Shown: positions 47,275 through 56,075, counted from the first letter of the stretch. The stretch is DNA of 64,000 nt from Puniceicoccus vermicola (GCF_014230055.1 NZ_JACHVA010000139.1:1-64000); one strand, 5' to 3'. The notes: generated by a model from the sequence alone, not told the origin. Program-made: numbers and translations.

Positions 47275-48381
47275 ATGAGCAGTATTTTCGGCACGCTTTT
47301 CCGTATTTCTTCCTGGGGTGAAAGCCATGGGAAGGGGATCGGAGTCGTCATTGATGGATGTCCCCCGCTTCTTCCTTTGTCGGAGGCCGACATCCAGCAG
47401 GCCCTCGACCGTCGTCGGCCCGGGCAGAGCTCGATCACGACCCCCCGCAAGGAGAAGGATGGAGTGCAGATTCTTTCCGGGGTTTTCGAGGGGGAAACCA
47501 CAGGAACCCCGATTTCGATGGCCGTCTTCAATGAGGATCAGCGTTCTTCGGATTACGGCGAGATGAAGGAAAAGTTTCGCCCCTCGCATGCGGATTTTAC
47601 CTATCAGGAGAAGTACGGCATTCGCGATTATGCGGGCGGGGGCCGTTCCTCAGCTCGTGAAACGATCGCTCGGGTCGCGGCCGGTGCGGTGGCGGAGAAA
47701 ATCCTCCAGCTGAGCAATGGGGTTCAGATCAGCGCCTTTGTTCGATCGATTCACGATGTGGACGCTCCTGCGGATTTGCCGTTTCCCTCCCGCGGATCGG
47801 TTGAAGCCAACCCCGTGCGCTGCCCGCATCCCGAGGCGGCCGAGCGGATGATTGCCCGCATTAAAGAGGTGCGCGATAAGGGCGATTCGGTCGGAGGGGT
47901 GATTGAGTGCCGGGTCAAAGGCCTCCCCGTGGGCTGGGGTTCTCCTGTCTTCGATCGTTTGGAAGCCGATTTGGCCAAGGCCATGCTCTCCCTTCCGGCC
48001 ACCAAGGGTTTTGAGGTGGGTTCGGGTTTTTCGGGCACCCTGCTCAAGGGCTCCGAGCACAATGATCCCTTCGAGATGCAGGACGGAGTTGTGCGCACCA
48101 GCAGCAACCGTTCGGGCGGAGTGCAGGGCGGGATCTCCAATGGGGAAGAGATCGTCTTTCGCGTAGCCTTCAAGCCGACGGCAACCGTCCGCAAGAATCA
48201 AAAGACTGTCTCCCGGAGCGGGGAGGATACCGAGCTCGCCGCCAAGGGACGTCACGATCCCTGTGTGGTTCCCCGGGCGGTTCCCATTGTTGAGGCCATG
48301 ACAGCCCTCGTTCTCGTAGACCATGCCATGCGTCATCACGCCCAAACGGCAACTTTTGGTTCCTTTGCGCCCGAAGAGTGA
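47275..48381 (+). CDS. aroC: Chorismate synthase
   Basis: Forms chorismate from EPSP, the last shared step of aromatic amino acid synthesis, using reduced FMN. The start is the ATG at 47275, preceded by AGGAAGGGGGG. The upstream extension to 47248 is not conserved. The length is 368 aa. Motifs are [23 protein letters not shown] (short part GESHG), [46 protein letters not shown] (part [10 protein letters not shown]) and [17 protein letters not shown]. All catalytic His and Asp elements are present. It stands between the SRP RNA gene and an unknown gene. Confidence 0.95.
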   Translation: MSSIFGTLFRISSWGESHGKGIGVVIDGCPPLLPLSEADIQQALDRRRPGQSSITTPRKEKDGVQILSGVFEGETTGTPISMAVFNEDQRSSDYGEMKEKFRPSHADFTYQEKYGIRDYAGGGRSSARETIARVAAGAVAEKILQLSNGVQISAFVRSIHDVDAPADLPFPSRGSVEANPVRCPHPEAAERMIARIKEVRDKGDSVGGVIECRVKGLPVGWGSPVFDRLEADLAKAMLSLPATKGFEVGSGFSGTLLKGSEHNDPFEMQDGVVRTSSNRSGGVQGGISNGEEIVFRVAFKPTATVRKNQKTVSRSGEDTELAAKGRHDPCVVPRAVPIVEAMTALVLVDHAMRHHAQTATFGSFAPEE

Positions 48382-48482
48382 GTCCGGGAGGGGTTGGTAT
48401 TCTTCTCCACCTGTTTCGAACAATTTTGTCCGATTCCAGCCTGTTCATCGGGCCGATTTCTTGTTAAAAATCCGATCTGTAT

Positions 48483-49259
48483 ATGAGTGAAAGTCCGCTC
48501 TGGTTAAATCTCCTCCTTTCGGGGCCGAATCCGGATCGCTGGAAACTGGTTCGCGAGACCGTTTCTCATGCTCTTCCCAAAGACGAGGGCCTTACCATTT
48601 TTGTGTCGGCTGACGAGCTGGAGGAAGCCCGGGAAGCGTTTGCGACCGACCGCTACACCGTCGCCGAATGGACCATCTCCGACGGAGCGATGGAATTTTC
48701 CGAGCCCTTGAGCGAGGAAGAGGGGAATTTACTGATTTACGGACGTCCGGATTTCCCGGACGACCTCATGGATGCACTCATCTCCGGGTTTCGCGCTGAA
48801 CATTTCGAAATGGGGCGGATCGTTACCCACGTTCATTGTGGATGGTGTGAGAAAACGGAGGAAGCAAAGGCCTGGTTTGAGGGATGCATTCATTTTTCGG
48901 ACCTCGTCCTCCTCGACGCCCGTCACGAAGTCGAGGATGCTTGGGTTCGCGACTTTCAGGAGAAATATCGCAAACTGCGCTATCCCTGCCATTTTGATCT
49001 GGTTCGCAAAAACCTCCCCAAGCACCCGCAATGGTTTTTCGATAGTCAGCCACGCCGCCTCTCTCTGGTCTTCGACCCGGACGACCTTTCCGGCCTCGGT
49101 GGCGAAGAATACGAAATCGAGGGCGATCCGCCGGACGAAGAAGACGATCCCGAAGCCGCCGGTGATCCTTACCTCCGCCGCAACGCCGCTGGCGAGCGTG
49201 AGCGAAAAGTGCGTCCGCTTCCATTCGCACTTGACGGCTCCACGGATTCGGAGAAATAG
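48483..49259 (+). CDS. Hypothetical protein, weak CobW-like pattern
   Basis: A 258 aa soluble protein I do not recognise with confidence. The middle part, VTHVHCGWCEKTEEAK, then FSDLVLLDARHEVEDAWV, resembles the segment of CobW/COG0523 GTPases where a metal-binding or guanine-base loop lies (usually ADLILLNK). The P-loop is absent: the N-terminus LLLSGPNPDRWKLV keeps a rough strand-loop shape without GxxGxGKT. The tail is acidic (DPPDEEDDPEAAGD). It could be a degenerate relative that lost nucleotide binding. It ends 18 bp before tRNA-Leu. Confidence 0.6.
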   Translation: MSESPLWLNLLLSGPNPDRWKLVRETVSHALPKDEGLTIFVSADELEEAREAFATDRYTVAEWTISDGAMEFSEPLSEEEGNLLIYGRPDFPDDLMDALISGFRAEHFEMGRIVTHVHCGWCEKTEEAKAWFEGCIHFSDLVLLDARHEVEDAWVRDFQEKYRKLRYPCHFDLVRKNLPKHPQWFFDSQPRRLSLVFDPDDLSGLGGEEYEIEGDPPDEEDDPEAAGDPYLRRNAAGERERKVRPLPFALDGSTDSEK

Positions 49260-49277
49260 TCATCGCTTCTGTTCCTC

Positions 49278-49364
49278 GCTCGGGTGGCGGAATTGGTAGA
49301 CGCGCTAGATTCAGGTTCTAGTGTCTTAACGGACGTGCGGGTTCAAGTCCCGCCTCGAGCACCA
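49278..49364 (+). tRNA. tRNA-Leu (anticodon CAG)
   Basis: A cloverleaf with a long variable arm, starting GCTCGGG and ending CTCGAGCACCA with encoded CCA. The anticodon loop TTCAGGT lies in the stem CTAGA/TCTAG, giving anticodon CAG. A terminator follows at 49376. Confidence 0.97.
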
Positions 49365-49375
49365 GTATTTTAAAG

Positions 49376-49397
49376 ACCGTCCTCTGGACGGTTTTTT
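49376..49397 (+). terminator. Terminator after tRNA-Leu
   Basis: ACCGTCC-TCT-GGACGGT followed by six T, with a seven-pair stem and a three-base loop. It is placed 11 bp after the tRNA 3' end. Confidence 0.88.
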
Positions 49398-49478
49398 ATG
49401 TCCGCACGTCCTCAAATCTTGAGCAAGACCGAGACCGAACCTCGTCCATTTCGTTCGCAACCAACGAGAAGCCTCCAA

Positions 49479-49551
49479 GGAGCGCGGTGCTTCAGCCCGC
49501 GTGCGAAATTGCGAGAGAGCATCGAAAACGCGGGCTAAAGCACCGCGCTCC
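49479..49551. repeat. Long 23 bp arm inverted repeat (BIME/REP-like)
   Basis: The arms 49479-49501 and 49529-49551 are complementary over 23 bases with one mismatch, starting GGAGCGCGGTGCTT and reading AGCCCGCG next to the 27-base loop. Such a strong cruciform in otherwise gene-free DNA (49400-49753 holds nothing else I can identify) is typical for REP/BIME elements, which fits the RAYT gene seen at the left edge. Confidence 0.8.
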
Positions 49552-49753
49552 CCAAACAGGGCCTTTGGAAATTGGGTATGCCAATGTTCTACGTTCGATT
49601 CGGAACTTTCACTTACTCCTTGAGAAAGAACTTGATTCGGTGCGCCCGGTCACTGCGATTCGCGCATTCACTCATCGCCCCCGGAACTCCCTCCCTTTTT
49701 CCGAGAGTGCGCATGAGAAGCCGCAGGAAAGCTGTTTAGGTGCAGCAACGAGG

Positions 49754-50101
49754 TCAGCCAGGCGCAATCCATCCAGCAAGCTTGGTGCGGACGGCAGCGA
49801 ATAGCTCTTGCGGATTGCTTCCGATCTTTCCTTCGAAAATAGCCTCATCGACAATTGCGATGCGACTGGATCGAATCAGAGAATCCTTTTTTAGGCCAGT
49901 GGCGGAAAAGGCGGGATCCGAGGACCGAAGAACGATCTCCAAGTCTTCGATTTGCCGCCGAATCTGGGTGCTAATCATTCACACGAGCCAAGAGTCGAAT
50001 TCTCCGGGAATTTCGCGAATCAAAAGAACGGGTCGGAGCCTTCCTTGCTGTAGGTCGGTTTGGGGAAACCGAACCAAGACCAGATCGCCTTCGGAAATCA
50101 T
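49754..50101 (-). pseudogene. PemK/MazF-type toxin gene with an in-frame TGA
   Basis: The frame starts at ATG 50101, overlapping the antitoxin stop by four bases. It reads MISEGDLVLVRFPQTDL, then VLLIREIPGEFDSWLV, a TGA at codon 41 (49979-49981), and in the same frame MISTQIRRQIEDLEIVL to the stop at 49754, 115 codons in all. In this family the Trp-Leu-Val is normally followed by Cys and ISxQ. A TGT or TGC to TGA change explains the stop. The mRNase toxin is thus probably inactive unless the codon is read through. A C-terminal part restarting at 49978 would lack the catalytic N-terminal strands. Confidence 0.82.
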
Positions 50102-50310
50102 CCAGCCTGCTCGATGATGTCTTCCGGGCCGTAGAGGTCTTCCTCTTCTTCCATCCCTCGCATGGCACCTTCCAAAGAGAACGCAGCAAAGTCCTTCAGT
50201 TCCTTCTTCTCTTCACGAGTCTTCAGAAACTCGACGAATTCGAGAACCTCCGCCTGCTGGCCGGGAGCCAAACTCCCCACTGATGCAGCGATCTTTTCTG
50301 CGGTGCTCAT
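50098..50310 (-). CDS. Antitoxin of the PemK/MazF-type pair (DUF2281-like)
   Basis: A 70 aa protein from ATG 50310. A longer frame to 50454 has no support. The sequence (SVGSLAPGQQAEVLEFVEFL, then KDFAAFSLEGAMRGMEEEED) matches the short helical DUF2281-like antitoxins, with a DNA-binding N-terminal helix pair and an acidic C-terminal tail that would wrap the toxin. The four-base overlap with the toxin gene is the standard arrangement. It appears intact although its partner has a stop codon, as expected when the toxin is lost first. Confidence 0.75.
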   Translation of the reverse strand: MSTAEKIAASVGSLAPGQQAEVLEFVEFLKTREEKKELKDFAAFSLEGAMRGMEEEEDLYGPEDIIEQAG

Positions 50311-50569
50311 GCAGAAACATTCGTTCAAAGCTGGCTTTTTGGCAAGTGGATCTTTCGGACCGGCTACACCGGAAATCTGAGTAGCGTTTGGACCGATCAA
50401 TTTATACCCGAATTGAAGGTTGGTTCCTCGTTTGTGAACGGATGCGCTTCCCATTGATCGAAAAGAATGCCTCCGATTCCATTCATCATTCTTTCGAGTT
50501 CAGAAGAATGAAACCGTTGCTATAAGCTGCACGGTACGAGTGAGTGAATGCTGGGTAGTCGGGACGCTA

Positions 50570-50597
50570 CGGCTCTTGCCGGACTGTTTAAGAGCCG
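50570..50597. repeat. REP-like hairpin in a gene-free stretch
   Basis: CGGCTCTT (50570-50577) pairs perfectly with AAGAGCCG (50590-50597). The stretch 50311-50729 has no convincing gene. It holds this hairpin and the terminator at 50648 and otherwise looks like decayed sequence. Confidence 0.55.
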
Positions 50598-50647
50598 AAG
50601 CTCGCTCGGGTTGCGGAATTCATTCCGTCCATTAGGATCGGCAAGTC

Positions 50648-50682
50648 AAAAAAAAGGCCCCAGGGCGTTAAACCCTGAGGCC
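50648..50682 (-). terminator. Strong terminator, downstream of the formamidase remnant
   Basis: On the minus strand GGCCTCAGGG pairs with CCCTGGGGCC over a seven-base loop with one mismatch, followed by eight T. It probably served the original formamidase gene to its right, because it lies 47 bp past that stop. Confidence 0.85.
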
Positions 50683-50729
50683 TGTGTAGATAAGGGAAAA
50701 TTGAGTGGTTTAGCGAGATGCCGACCGGA

Positions 50730-51060
50730 TTACTTCGGGAGGGGGCCGAGTTTTACTCCCTCCGGATAGTATTTCCATCCATCACGGATCTGGATATTGT
50801 CATCCCAGGGGAGCTTGTATTTGCCCTCGGCAAGATCTTTCACCCACGTGAGATAATTCTCTTTCTCGCCTCCGGGTTTGCCGACGTAGGCCCGGCATCC
50901 AAGATTGAAGATATTGTTCTCGAGGGCCCAGTTCTCCCGTGCTTTGTCCACGAGCCTAGGGAAAAGTTCCGCGGTCACGATTTCCCACGGATTGCGGTGG
51001 CCTTGTTGCAAGACGTTTCCGTCATAGTTGCAAACGGTTCCTTCGCCAAAGAAGAAGGGA
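50730..51060 (-). pseudogene. C-terminal remnant of a formamidase (AmiF/AmiE type)
   Basis: Translation upward from the stop at 50730 gives [20 protein letters not shown], then [39 protein letters not shown] and [13 protein letters not shown]. These match the last third of formamidase AmiF as I know it. The homology begins near 51060, roughly residue 220 of a protein of about 335. Upstream the frame stays open into a small GAGCG/CGCTC hairpin without recognisable AmiF sequence or a good start. The N-terminal catalytic Glu and Lys, and probably Cys, are therefore missing. A TTG at 51011 would make a 93 aa product of doubtful meaning. Confidence 0.82.
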
Positions 51061-51214
51061 ATTTTGATCCTGGGTAGGAGCGTTTCGCTCTGATACCGAT
51101 GAGACTCAGGTTTTTTAGGGATTCAAACGATGCAGAATTGAGTCAAAAGATTAATTTTAGGCCGTGATTTTTGAGCCGCAGTGCTTGATTTTGGGTCTTC
51201 ATCTACACTTTCGC

Positions 51215-51547
51215 ATGTTCATCCCCCTTTCAGATTTGCTCTACCTATCTTCGGGGCAGGGCGATCCTTGGGTTCTGCTCCTCATGGGGCTGGGATTTGT
51301 TTTGTGCTATCCGGTTCAGATTCTCCAGTGGGCGCAGTCCAAGGGGTGGCTGGAGGTCGAGTGGAAGCATGTGATCCTCTTCTTCGGGGTAGTGCTGGGG
51401 CTCTATTTATTGGCCGCTTTTTTGGCAGTCGAGATTGGAGATGAAGAGCCAGCGCTGTGTTTGCTCGTGCCGTTGATCGTGCTAGCGCTGAAATTTGTGA
51501 TTCATTGGGTCCTCTGGTTCACCGGTGTAGACAAGTGGCGGTATTGA
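51215..51547 (+). CDS. Small membrane protein, unknown function
   Basis: A 110 aa protein from ATG 51215 (MFIPLSDLLYLSSGQGDPWV). A longer frame to 51164 has a poorer start. Three hydrophobic segments are visible: about 20-36 (LLLMGLGFVLCYPVQIL), 52-72 (ILFFGVVLGLYLLAAFLAV) and 80-101 (CLLVPLIVLALKFVIHWVLW). It ends in TGVDKWRY. I recognise no family. It stands alone between the formamidase remnant and the kinase-like gene, and codon use is ordinary. Confidence 0.6.
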   Translation: MFIPLSDLLYLSSGQGDPWVLLLMGLGFVLCYPVQILQWAQSKGWLEVEWKHVILFFGVVLGLYLLAAFLAVEIGDEEPALCLLVPLIVLALKFVIHWVLWFTGVDKWRY

Positions 51548-51729
51548 AAGGGTGGGTTCCTTTGCGGGGACGAGGCGTTTGGTGCACCTGAGAAGCGGAG
51601 AGAGCCCTTGGAATTAGGCGTGCTCATCGTCGTCGGGGAGGGCTGATTGGCGATTAAATCGACAAGATCTGACAAGGATGCGCCCTTCCGCATTGCCTGT
51701 GGCGGGAGTTTTCCTCAACTTTGCGTGTA

Positions 51730-52929
51730 ATGAGTCCTCCTAATTCCTCTGCATCCCCTCAGGTTCAGGACCTTGAGGTGAAAGATCCGCAAATTATTTT
51801 CGAGCGGGTCTGGTCCCAGCTCGAGGACGATATCGGGCAGGAAAACCTGATCTTTCCGAAAGAGATTTTCTGGCTCAACGGGTCGCCGGGAGCCGGTAAA
51901 GGCACGAATACCGGTTTCATTATGGAGACCCGGGATTTAACTGCGGACCCGATTACCGTGAGCCAGTTGTTGAAGAGTCCGGAGGCCCGGAAGCGGATGG
52001 ATGCTGGCCTGCTGGTCGGCGACCGCGAGGTGACCGAGTTGGTTCTTCGGCGTCTGCTCGATCCGGAGTATCAACACGGTGCGATTGTCGACGGTTTCCC
52101 GCGGACGAAGGTGCAGGTCGAGTGTGTGAAGCAGCTTTATGCAAAGCTGGACGCTCTTCACCAAATGCATTTCGAAGGGACGAAGAGTTCTTTTCCCAAA
52201 TGTCGGTTCCACATCATTGTGCTCTTCATTGACGAAGGGGAGAGCGTCAAGCGTCAGCTCAACCGAGGTCGTCAGGCGATTGTGCACAATGAGAAAGTGC
52301 GTGAGTCGGGAGTCGGTGAGGTTCGTGAAGTTCGCAAGACCGATTTGAATGAAGACGCCGCGCGCGGACGTTATCGGACTTTTAAGGAGATTACCTATCA
52401 TGCACTTCGCGAGCTGCAGGAAGTCTTCCATTATCATTATATCGATGCGCAGGGTTCCCTGAAAGAGGTTCAGGACCGGATTATCGAGGAACTTCACTAT
52501 CAGAGTTCGCTGGAACTTGATGAAGGGACCTATCGGAGGGTCGGGAGTTTGCCGATTGCTTCGAGCATGGCCATTCATGCCCGGCAGGAGCTGGTGGACC
52601 GTCTCGACTCCTATGAGGAGGGACAGAACGAATTGTTCGCGAAGGTGGTCGAGGATATTGAGAAGTATTTCCTGCCGATTATCAAACGCCATGCAATCTC
52701 GGGGATGGCTTTAATCAATACCGAGAACGAGATGTATCGGAACGATATGGCGATTGCGATGTTGATCGATGTCTTCTCCGAGCGCGGTTTTCACGCCGTG
52801 GTCGATATCCGCAAGGAATCCGTGCCCGTGCGATTTGATCTGGAGACGGGAGAGGTGCATCTCAAGGAGAAGCGTATTTACCGGGTGCGGGTCAATTTTG
52901 GCGGTTCCGATATTCGTAAGGGACGCTGA
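51730..52929 (+). CDS. Large adenylate-kinase-family nucleoside monophosphate kinase
   Basis: A 399 aa protein with an adenylate-kinase domain that starts about 40 residues in. The P-loop is [22 protein letters not shown] is the classic adenylate kinase motif, and RQLNRG corresponds to the start of the LID. The LID itself is longer than in Adk. About 150 extra residues follow (from [20 protein letters not shown] onward), with [20 protein letters not shown] and a beta-rich tail ending SDIRKGR. The second part has no name I can give. I start at ATG 51730 rather than the TTG at 51721. Ordinary Adk is about 215 aa, so this is a separate subfamily, not the housekeeping enzyme. Confidence 0.8.
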   Translation: MSPPNSSASPQVQDLEVKDPQIIFERVWSQLEDDIGQENLIFPKEIFWLNGSPGAGKGTNTGFIMETRDLTADPITVSQLLKSPEARKRMDAGLLVGDREVTELVLRRLLDPEYQHGAIVDGFPRTKVQVECVKQLYAKLDALHQMHFEGTKSSFPKCRFHIIVLFIDEGESVKRQLNRGRQAIVHNEKVRESGVGEVREVRKTDLNEDAARGRYRTFKEITYHALRELQEVFHYHYIDAQGSLKEVQDRIIEELHYQSSLELDEGTYRRVGSLPIASSMAIHARQELVDRLDSYEEGQNELFAKVVEDIEKYFLPIIKRHAISGMALINTENEMYRNDMAIAMLIDVFSERGFHAVVDIRKESVPVRFDLETGEVHLKEKRIYRVRVNFGGSDIRKGR

Positions 52930-53059
52930 CCCCGGAAATGGCTCGTTGAAGTGCTCGGCAGTGGCTGAGACTGGACGGTCAGCGCGGCGGGACTAAAGTA
53001 GTTGGCGTTTTTTCGAGTTTTTTATAGCGGATCAATGGGGACCTCGGCAGGGTAGTCGC

Positions 53060-53611
53060 ATGGAGTTTGATCTGCAGAAAGATTTGAAGTCGGTTCTTTT
53101 CTCGGCGGAGGAAATTCAGGCACGGGTAAAACAGTTGGCGCAGGAGGTGGAAGAAACCTGTGCGGGCGATGAGGTGACCGTCATCTCCATCATCAACGGA
53201 GCCATGATTTTCACGGCGGACCTGATTCGCCGCATCCGGCTGCCGCTCCGGCTCGATTGCATCCGCGCTTCCTCCTACGGGGATGAAACCCGGCCGACTC
53301 ACGCTCCCAAGCTTTTAGACTCGGTGCGTCTCGACGTCGAGGGGCGGCATGTTCTCCTCGTCGATGACATTCTCGATACCGGAAACACTCTCAAAACCGT
53401 TCGCGACGAGATGCTCGAACGGAATCCGGCCTCGGTCAGGACTTGTGTTCTTTTGGATAAAAAGGCCCGTCGGGCCGTGGAGTTTGAAGCGGATCTAGTC
53501 GGATTCGTGATTCCCGACGAGTTTGTCGTCGGGTACGGCCTTGATTTCGCCGAGCGGTACCGCCACCTGCCTTGCATCGGAATTCTCAAGGAAGAGAATC
53601 AGAGCGTCTGA
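53060..53611 (+). CDS. hpt: Hypoxanthine phosphoribosyltransferase
   Basis: Salvages hypoxanthine and guanine with PRPP. It has 183 aa. Motifs are [21 protein letters not shown] (substrate loop), [10 protein letters not shown], the PRPP loop [14 protein letters not shown], and [23 protein letters not shown], which includes the base-binding Lys/Val/Asp region. It pairs functionally with the adenine deaminase at 5.1 kb, whose product it would use. It is followed by the prepilin cassette after a 217 bp gap with no gene. Confidence 0.95.
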   Translation: MEFDLQKDLKSVLFSAEEIQARVKQLAQEVEETCAGDEVTVISIINGAMIFTADLIRRIRLPLRLDCIRASSYGDETRPTHAPKLLDSVRLDVEGRHVLLVDDILDTGNTLKTVRDEMLERNPASVRTCVLLDKKARRAVEFEADLVGFVIPDEFVVGYGLDFAERYRHLPCIGILKEENQSV

Positions 53612-53828
53612 GGCGATTCCTCAGGAAAACTGGATTTGGCCAGCGGCCGATTCCGGGAAGAAGCTGTCGCTCTTTCAATGAGAACGTTCTAAACCTCGAG
53701 CGATTCTGGATGGACTCGGTGGTTCGCTCAGGGGCGATGGGTTCCGTTTCGGGAGCCAAGTTCTGGTCCTGCTTTCCTCTTGTCAGAACGAAAAGGAATG
53801 CCTAGTTTTGCATTCTACGCTTTTCTAT

Positions 53829-54494
53829 ATGGCTTTCCCCCAGAAATCATCTCGTTCTGCCTTTACCCTGGTGGAGCTCCTCGTCGTCCTCGGTGTCATG
53901 GCTCTGTTTGTCGGTGTTTTTGCCACCGCTCTCCGGCCCGGTAGTCCGACTGTTGCCGTCGAAGGCGCGCAATCGCAGCTCGCCTCGCTTCTGACTCAGG
54001 CACGCGGGGTGGCGGTTTTGAAGAACGCTTCGACTAGACTCATCATTCATAACGACAGTGCAGGGGACGATGACCGGTATCTTCGTTTCGCCGGAATTGT
54101 TTACGCAGTCGATACCAGCGTTCCTGCGGACGGGAAGATTGACGAATGGTGGCCAGCAACGGACGGGATTACATTACCGCAAGGTGTTTACGCTCGCATC
54201 GACGACTGGGGGAATATGGAAACGGGTTTTAATTTGGAGTATATTTCCGACACTACGGAAGAATATGCTTACATCGAGTTTTACACCAACGGGACTGTGG
54301 CGAACGTCAGTGGCGGGCCGATAGGTTCCCCCATTTTAGCGGTCAGTACGGGTGAGCCCAATCCGAATGCCACTGGTGGGTTCGATGATCCAACGTTTAA
54401 CGACGATAACGTGAGAGGCGCGATTGTTCGCCGCTACGGTTCGTTCGTCCTCTTGAATGAGCCCAACGCCTTTCCGACTGAGGTGCGGCCCTAG
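53829..54494 (+). CDS. Type II secretion/pilus prepilin-like protein (GspH/FimT type)
   Basis: A 221 aa protein from ATG 53829. The prepilin site is SAFTLVELLVVLGVMALFVGVF, where the G-1 position is Ala (SA|FTLVELL) followed by the N-terminal membrane helix. The rest is a beta-rich pseudopilin head with Asp-rich loops. A preceding ATG at 53808 adds seven residues. It opens a three-gene cassette of prepilins that resembles the Verru_Chthon cassette proteins. It lacks a disulfide pair. Assembly ATPase and peptidase genes are not in the window. Confidence 0.82.
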   Translation: MAFPQKSSRSAFTLVELLVVLGVMALFVGVFATALRPGSPTVAVEGAQSQLASLLTQARGVAVLKNASTRLIIHNDSAGDDDRYLRFAGIVYAVDTSVPADGKIDEWWPATDGITLPQGVYARIDDWGNMETGFNLEYISDTTEEYAYIEFYTNGTVANVSGGPIGSPILAVSTGEPNPNATGGFDDPTFNDDNVRGAIVRRYGSFVLLNEPNAFPTEVRP

Positions 54495-54512
54495 TTTTTG
54501 TGGAGGCTGAAT

Positions 54513-55085
54513 ATGGTAGTTTGTCATTCCATGTCTAATAGATCGAACAATTCTCAGCAGTCGGGCTTTTCGCTCGTAGAAGTCATTCTGGCCATTGGGG
54601 TATTTGCCCTCACGATTGTTGCCGTGATCGGTCTTCTTGGTCCCATCGCTCAGCAGGTTCGCGATTTGCAGGATACCAAGGTTGCGAACAGTCTGCCAGC
54701 TCCGATCCGCGAGGAGTTGAACCGGATTGGTTTTGAGTATTTCGTCGATGTGAAATCGGACGGGACCGCTCTCAAAGGTGTGTTTCCGACTGTGCTGTTT
54801 GGGACGATGGATGGATCGCGTGTGATTGGTTATACTGCTCTCGACGGCACGGTGATCACGCGGGACGGCAATTCGCCTCCGGGAATTCCCGAAGACGAGC
54901 GCTATTTTCTGATCGAATTAACGGCTGCCACTGGCAATCTCAATTACAACGACGGGGATGCGCATGTGGCGTTCCAAGTGGACATCTCTTGGCCTTATCG
55001 TTTGCCGGATGGATCCACGGTCCAACCAGAGGATCGCAAAAACTTTGAGTATTTCACCGCAATTGTTGTTGGAGAACCTTTCTGA
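54513..55085 (+). CDS. Type II prepilin-like protein, cassette member (GspI type)
   Basis: A 190 aa protein from ATG 54513, preceded by GGAGG at good spacing. The ATG at 54531 is a shorter option. The leader ends SQQSGFSLVEVILAIGVFAL, a normal prepilin cleavage site with Gly at -1, Phe at +1 and Glu at +5. The head domain (VLFGTMDGSRVIGYTALDGTV, FQVDISWPYRLPDGSTVQ) resembles Verru_Chthon cassette protein B as far as I remember. Its TGA shares one base with the next ATG (TGATG). Confidence 0.82.
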   Translation: MVVCHSMSNRSNNSQQSGFSLVEVILAIGVFALTIVAVIGLLGPIAQQVRDLQDTKVANSLPAPIREELNRIGFEYFVDVKSDGTALKGVFPTVLFGTMDGSRVIGYTALDGTVITRDGNSPPGIPEDERYFLIELTAATGNLNYNDGDAHVAFQVDISWPYRLPDGSTVQPEDRKNFEYFTAIVVGEPF

Positions 55086-56002
55086 TGAAAAAACGAGCTA
55101 CCCAAGGCTTTACCCTAATCGAACTTCTCGTCGCATCGGGTGTTACTGCTATCATCGTTGGACTGATGATCACGATGGTGAGCAATTTGCTCACTGCGTA
55201 CAACCGGAGCAGCGGAGCTCTTTCGGCTCAGAGTCAGGCGGGATTCGTCCTCGACCAGCTGACGACAGAATTGGAAAGCCTAGTGGTGAGGAATACCGGC
55301 GATGTTATGCTTGCGGCGACGATCAGGGGGGGCACACAGACCGGCAAGGAATGGGGGCGTTCGGCCAAGCCGGCGGGGACTTCTTTGGTAATTCCCACAG
55401 AAGCGGATCCTGCAGGGGCACTAACTCCCATTGAAGATCTTCGCTTCGGAGTCGGTGGGGTATGGTTGCGGTTTTTTACGAGCGCACCGACCCTTTCCGG
55501 TGATCCAAATGGCGGAGTGCGGGCGGTTGGCTACCGGATGGAACTGGATAGAGTTACCTCGGCGGAGGATGCTCCGATTCAGTATATGCTCTATCGCGGT
55601 GAGGTCCGGGCTCAAGATACATTCAATCAAGGATACGATTTGAGTCCGGGAAGTGGAGATTACACGGCTGAAGTCGTTTTGTTGAACCCGGGTGACGACC
55701 AGATTATTGCCGGCAATGTAGTCGATTTCGGTGTTCGTTTGTATGACACCAATTCGGACCGTGAGAGAGAACTTGTCTTTCCTCTGAATTCCGGGGATAC
55801 GAGCTATCTGGCTAGTGGAACGGGTACGGAGAAATATCCTCGTTCGGTGGAGGTGATGGTGAGAATATTGACACCGGAAGGAGTCCGATTGGTGGATGCA
55901 ATGCGTAGTGGTAATTTGACTGGCCAAGATTGGTGGACAGTAGTTAATCAGAATTCCTCAGTATTCTCCAGGATGATCAATATTCCCTCGCGTCCGCTCT
56001 GA
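55085..56002 (+). CDS. Type II prepilin-like protein, cassette member (GspJ type)
   Basis: A 305 aa protein with a very short leader, MKKRATQG|FTLIELLVASGVTAIIVG, Glu at +5 and a hydrophobic helix. A long C-terminal domain of about 270 residues follows, containing AVGYRMELDR, QYMLYRGEVRAQD and YPRSVEVMVRILTPEGV, which resembles Verru_Chthon cassette protein C. It is coupled to the previous gene by a one-base overlap. A hairpin terminator follows at 56052. The large A member of the cassette, which usually belongs with B and C, is not present, and so is possibly elsewhere. Confidence 0.82.
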   Translation: MKKRATQGFTLIELLVASGVTAIIVGLMITMVSNLLTAYNRSSGALSAQSQAGFVLDQLTTELESLVVRNTGDVMLAATIRGGTQTGKEWGRSAKPAGTSLVIPTEADPAGALTPIEDLRFGVGGVWLRFFTSAPTLSGDPNGGVRAVGYRMELDRVTSAEDAPIQYMLYRGEVRAQDTFNQGYDLSPGSGDYTAEVVLLNPGDDQIIAGNVVDFGVRLYDTNSDRERELVFPLNSGDTSYLASGTGTEKYPRSVEVMVRILTPEGVRLVDAMRSGNLTGQDWWTVVNQNSSVFSRMINIPSRPL

Positions 56003-56051
56003 GCGGGTTGATTTCCCGAATCCGGGTGTCGTAATCCGGGGTTGGGTCAGT

Positions 56052-56075
56052 CCAGCCGTCCATCGGGCTGGTTTT
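56052..56075 (+). terminator. Terminator of the prepilin cassette
   Basis: CCAGCC (56052-56057) pairs with GGCTGG (56066-56071), and is followed by TTTT. It lies 50 bp past the last prepilin stop. Confidence 0.7.

Noticed and set aside
49979-49981. Selenocysteine readthrough of the TGA in the toxin gene
   Set aside because: No SECIS-like hairpin was noted directly after the TGA and no sel genes are in the window. A simple nonsense mutation is the shorter explanation, although it is listed for checking.
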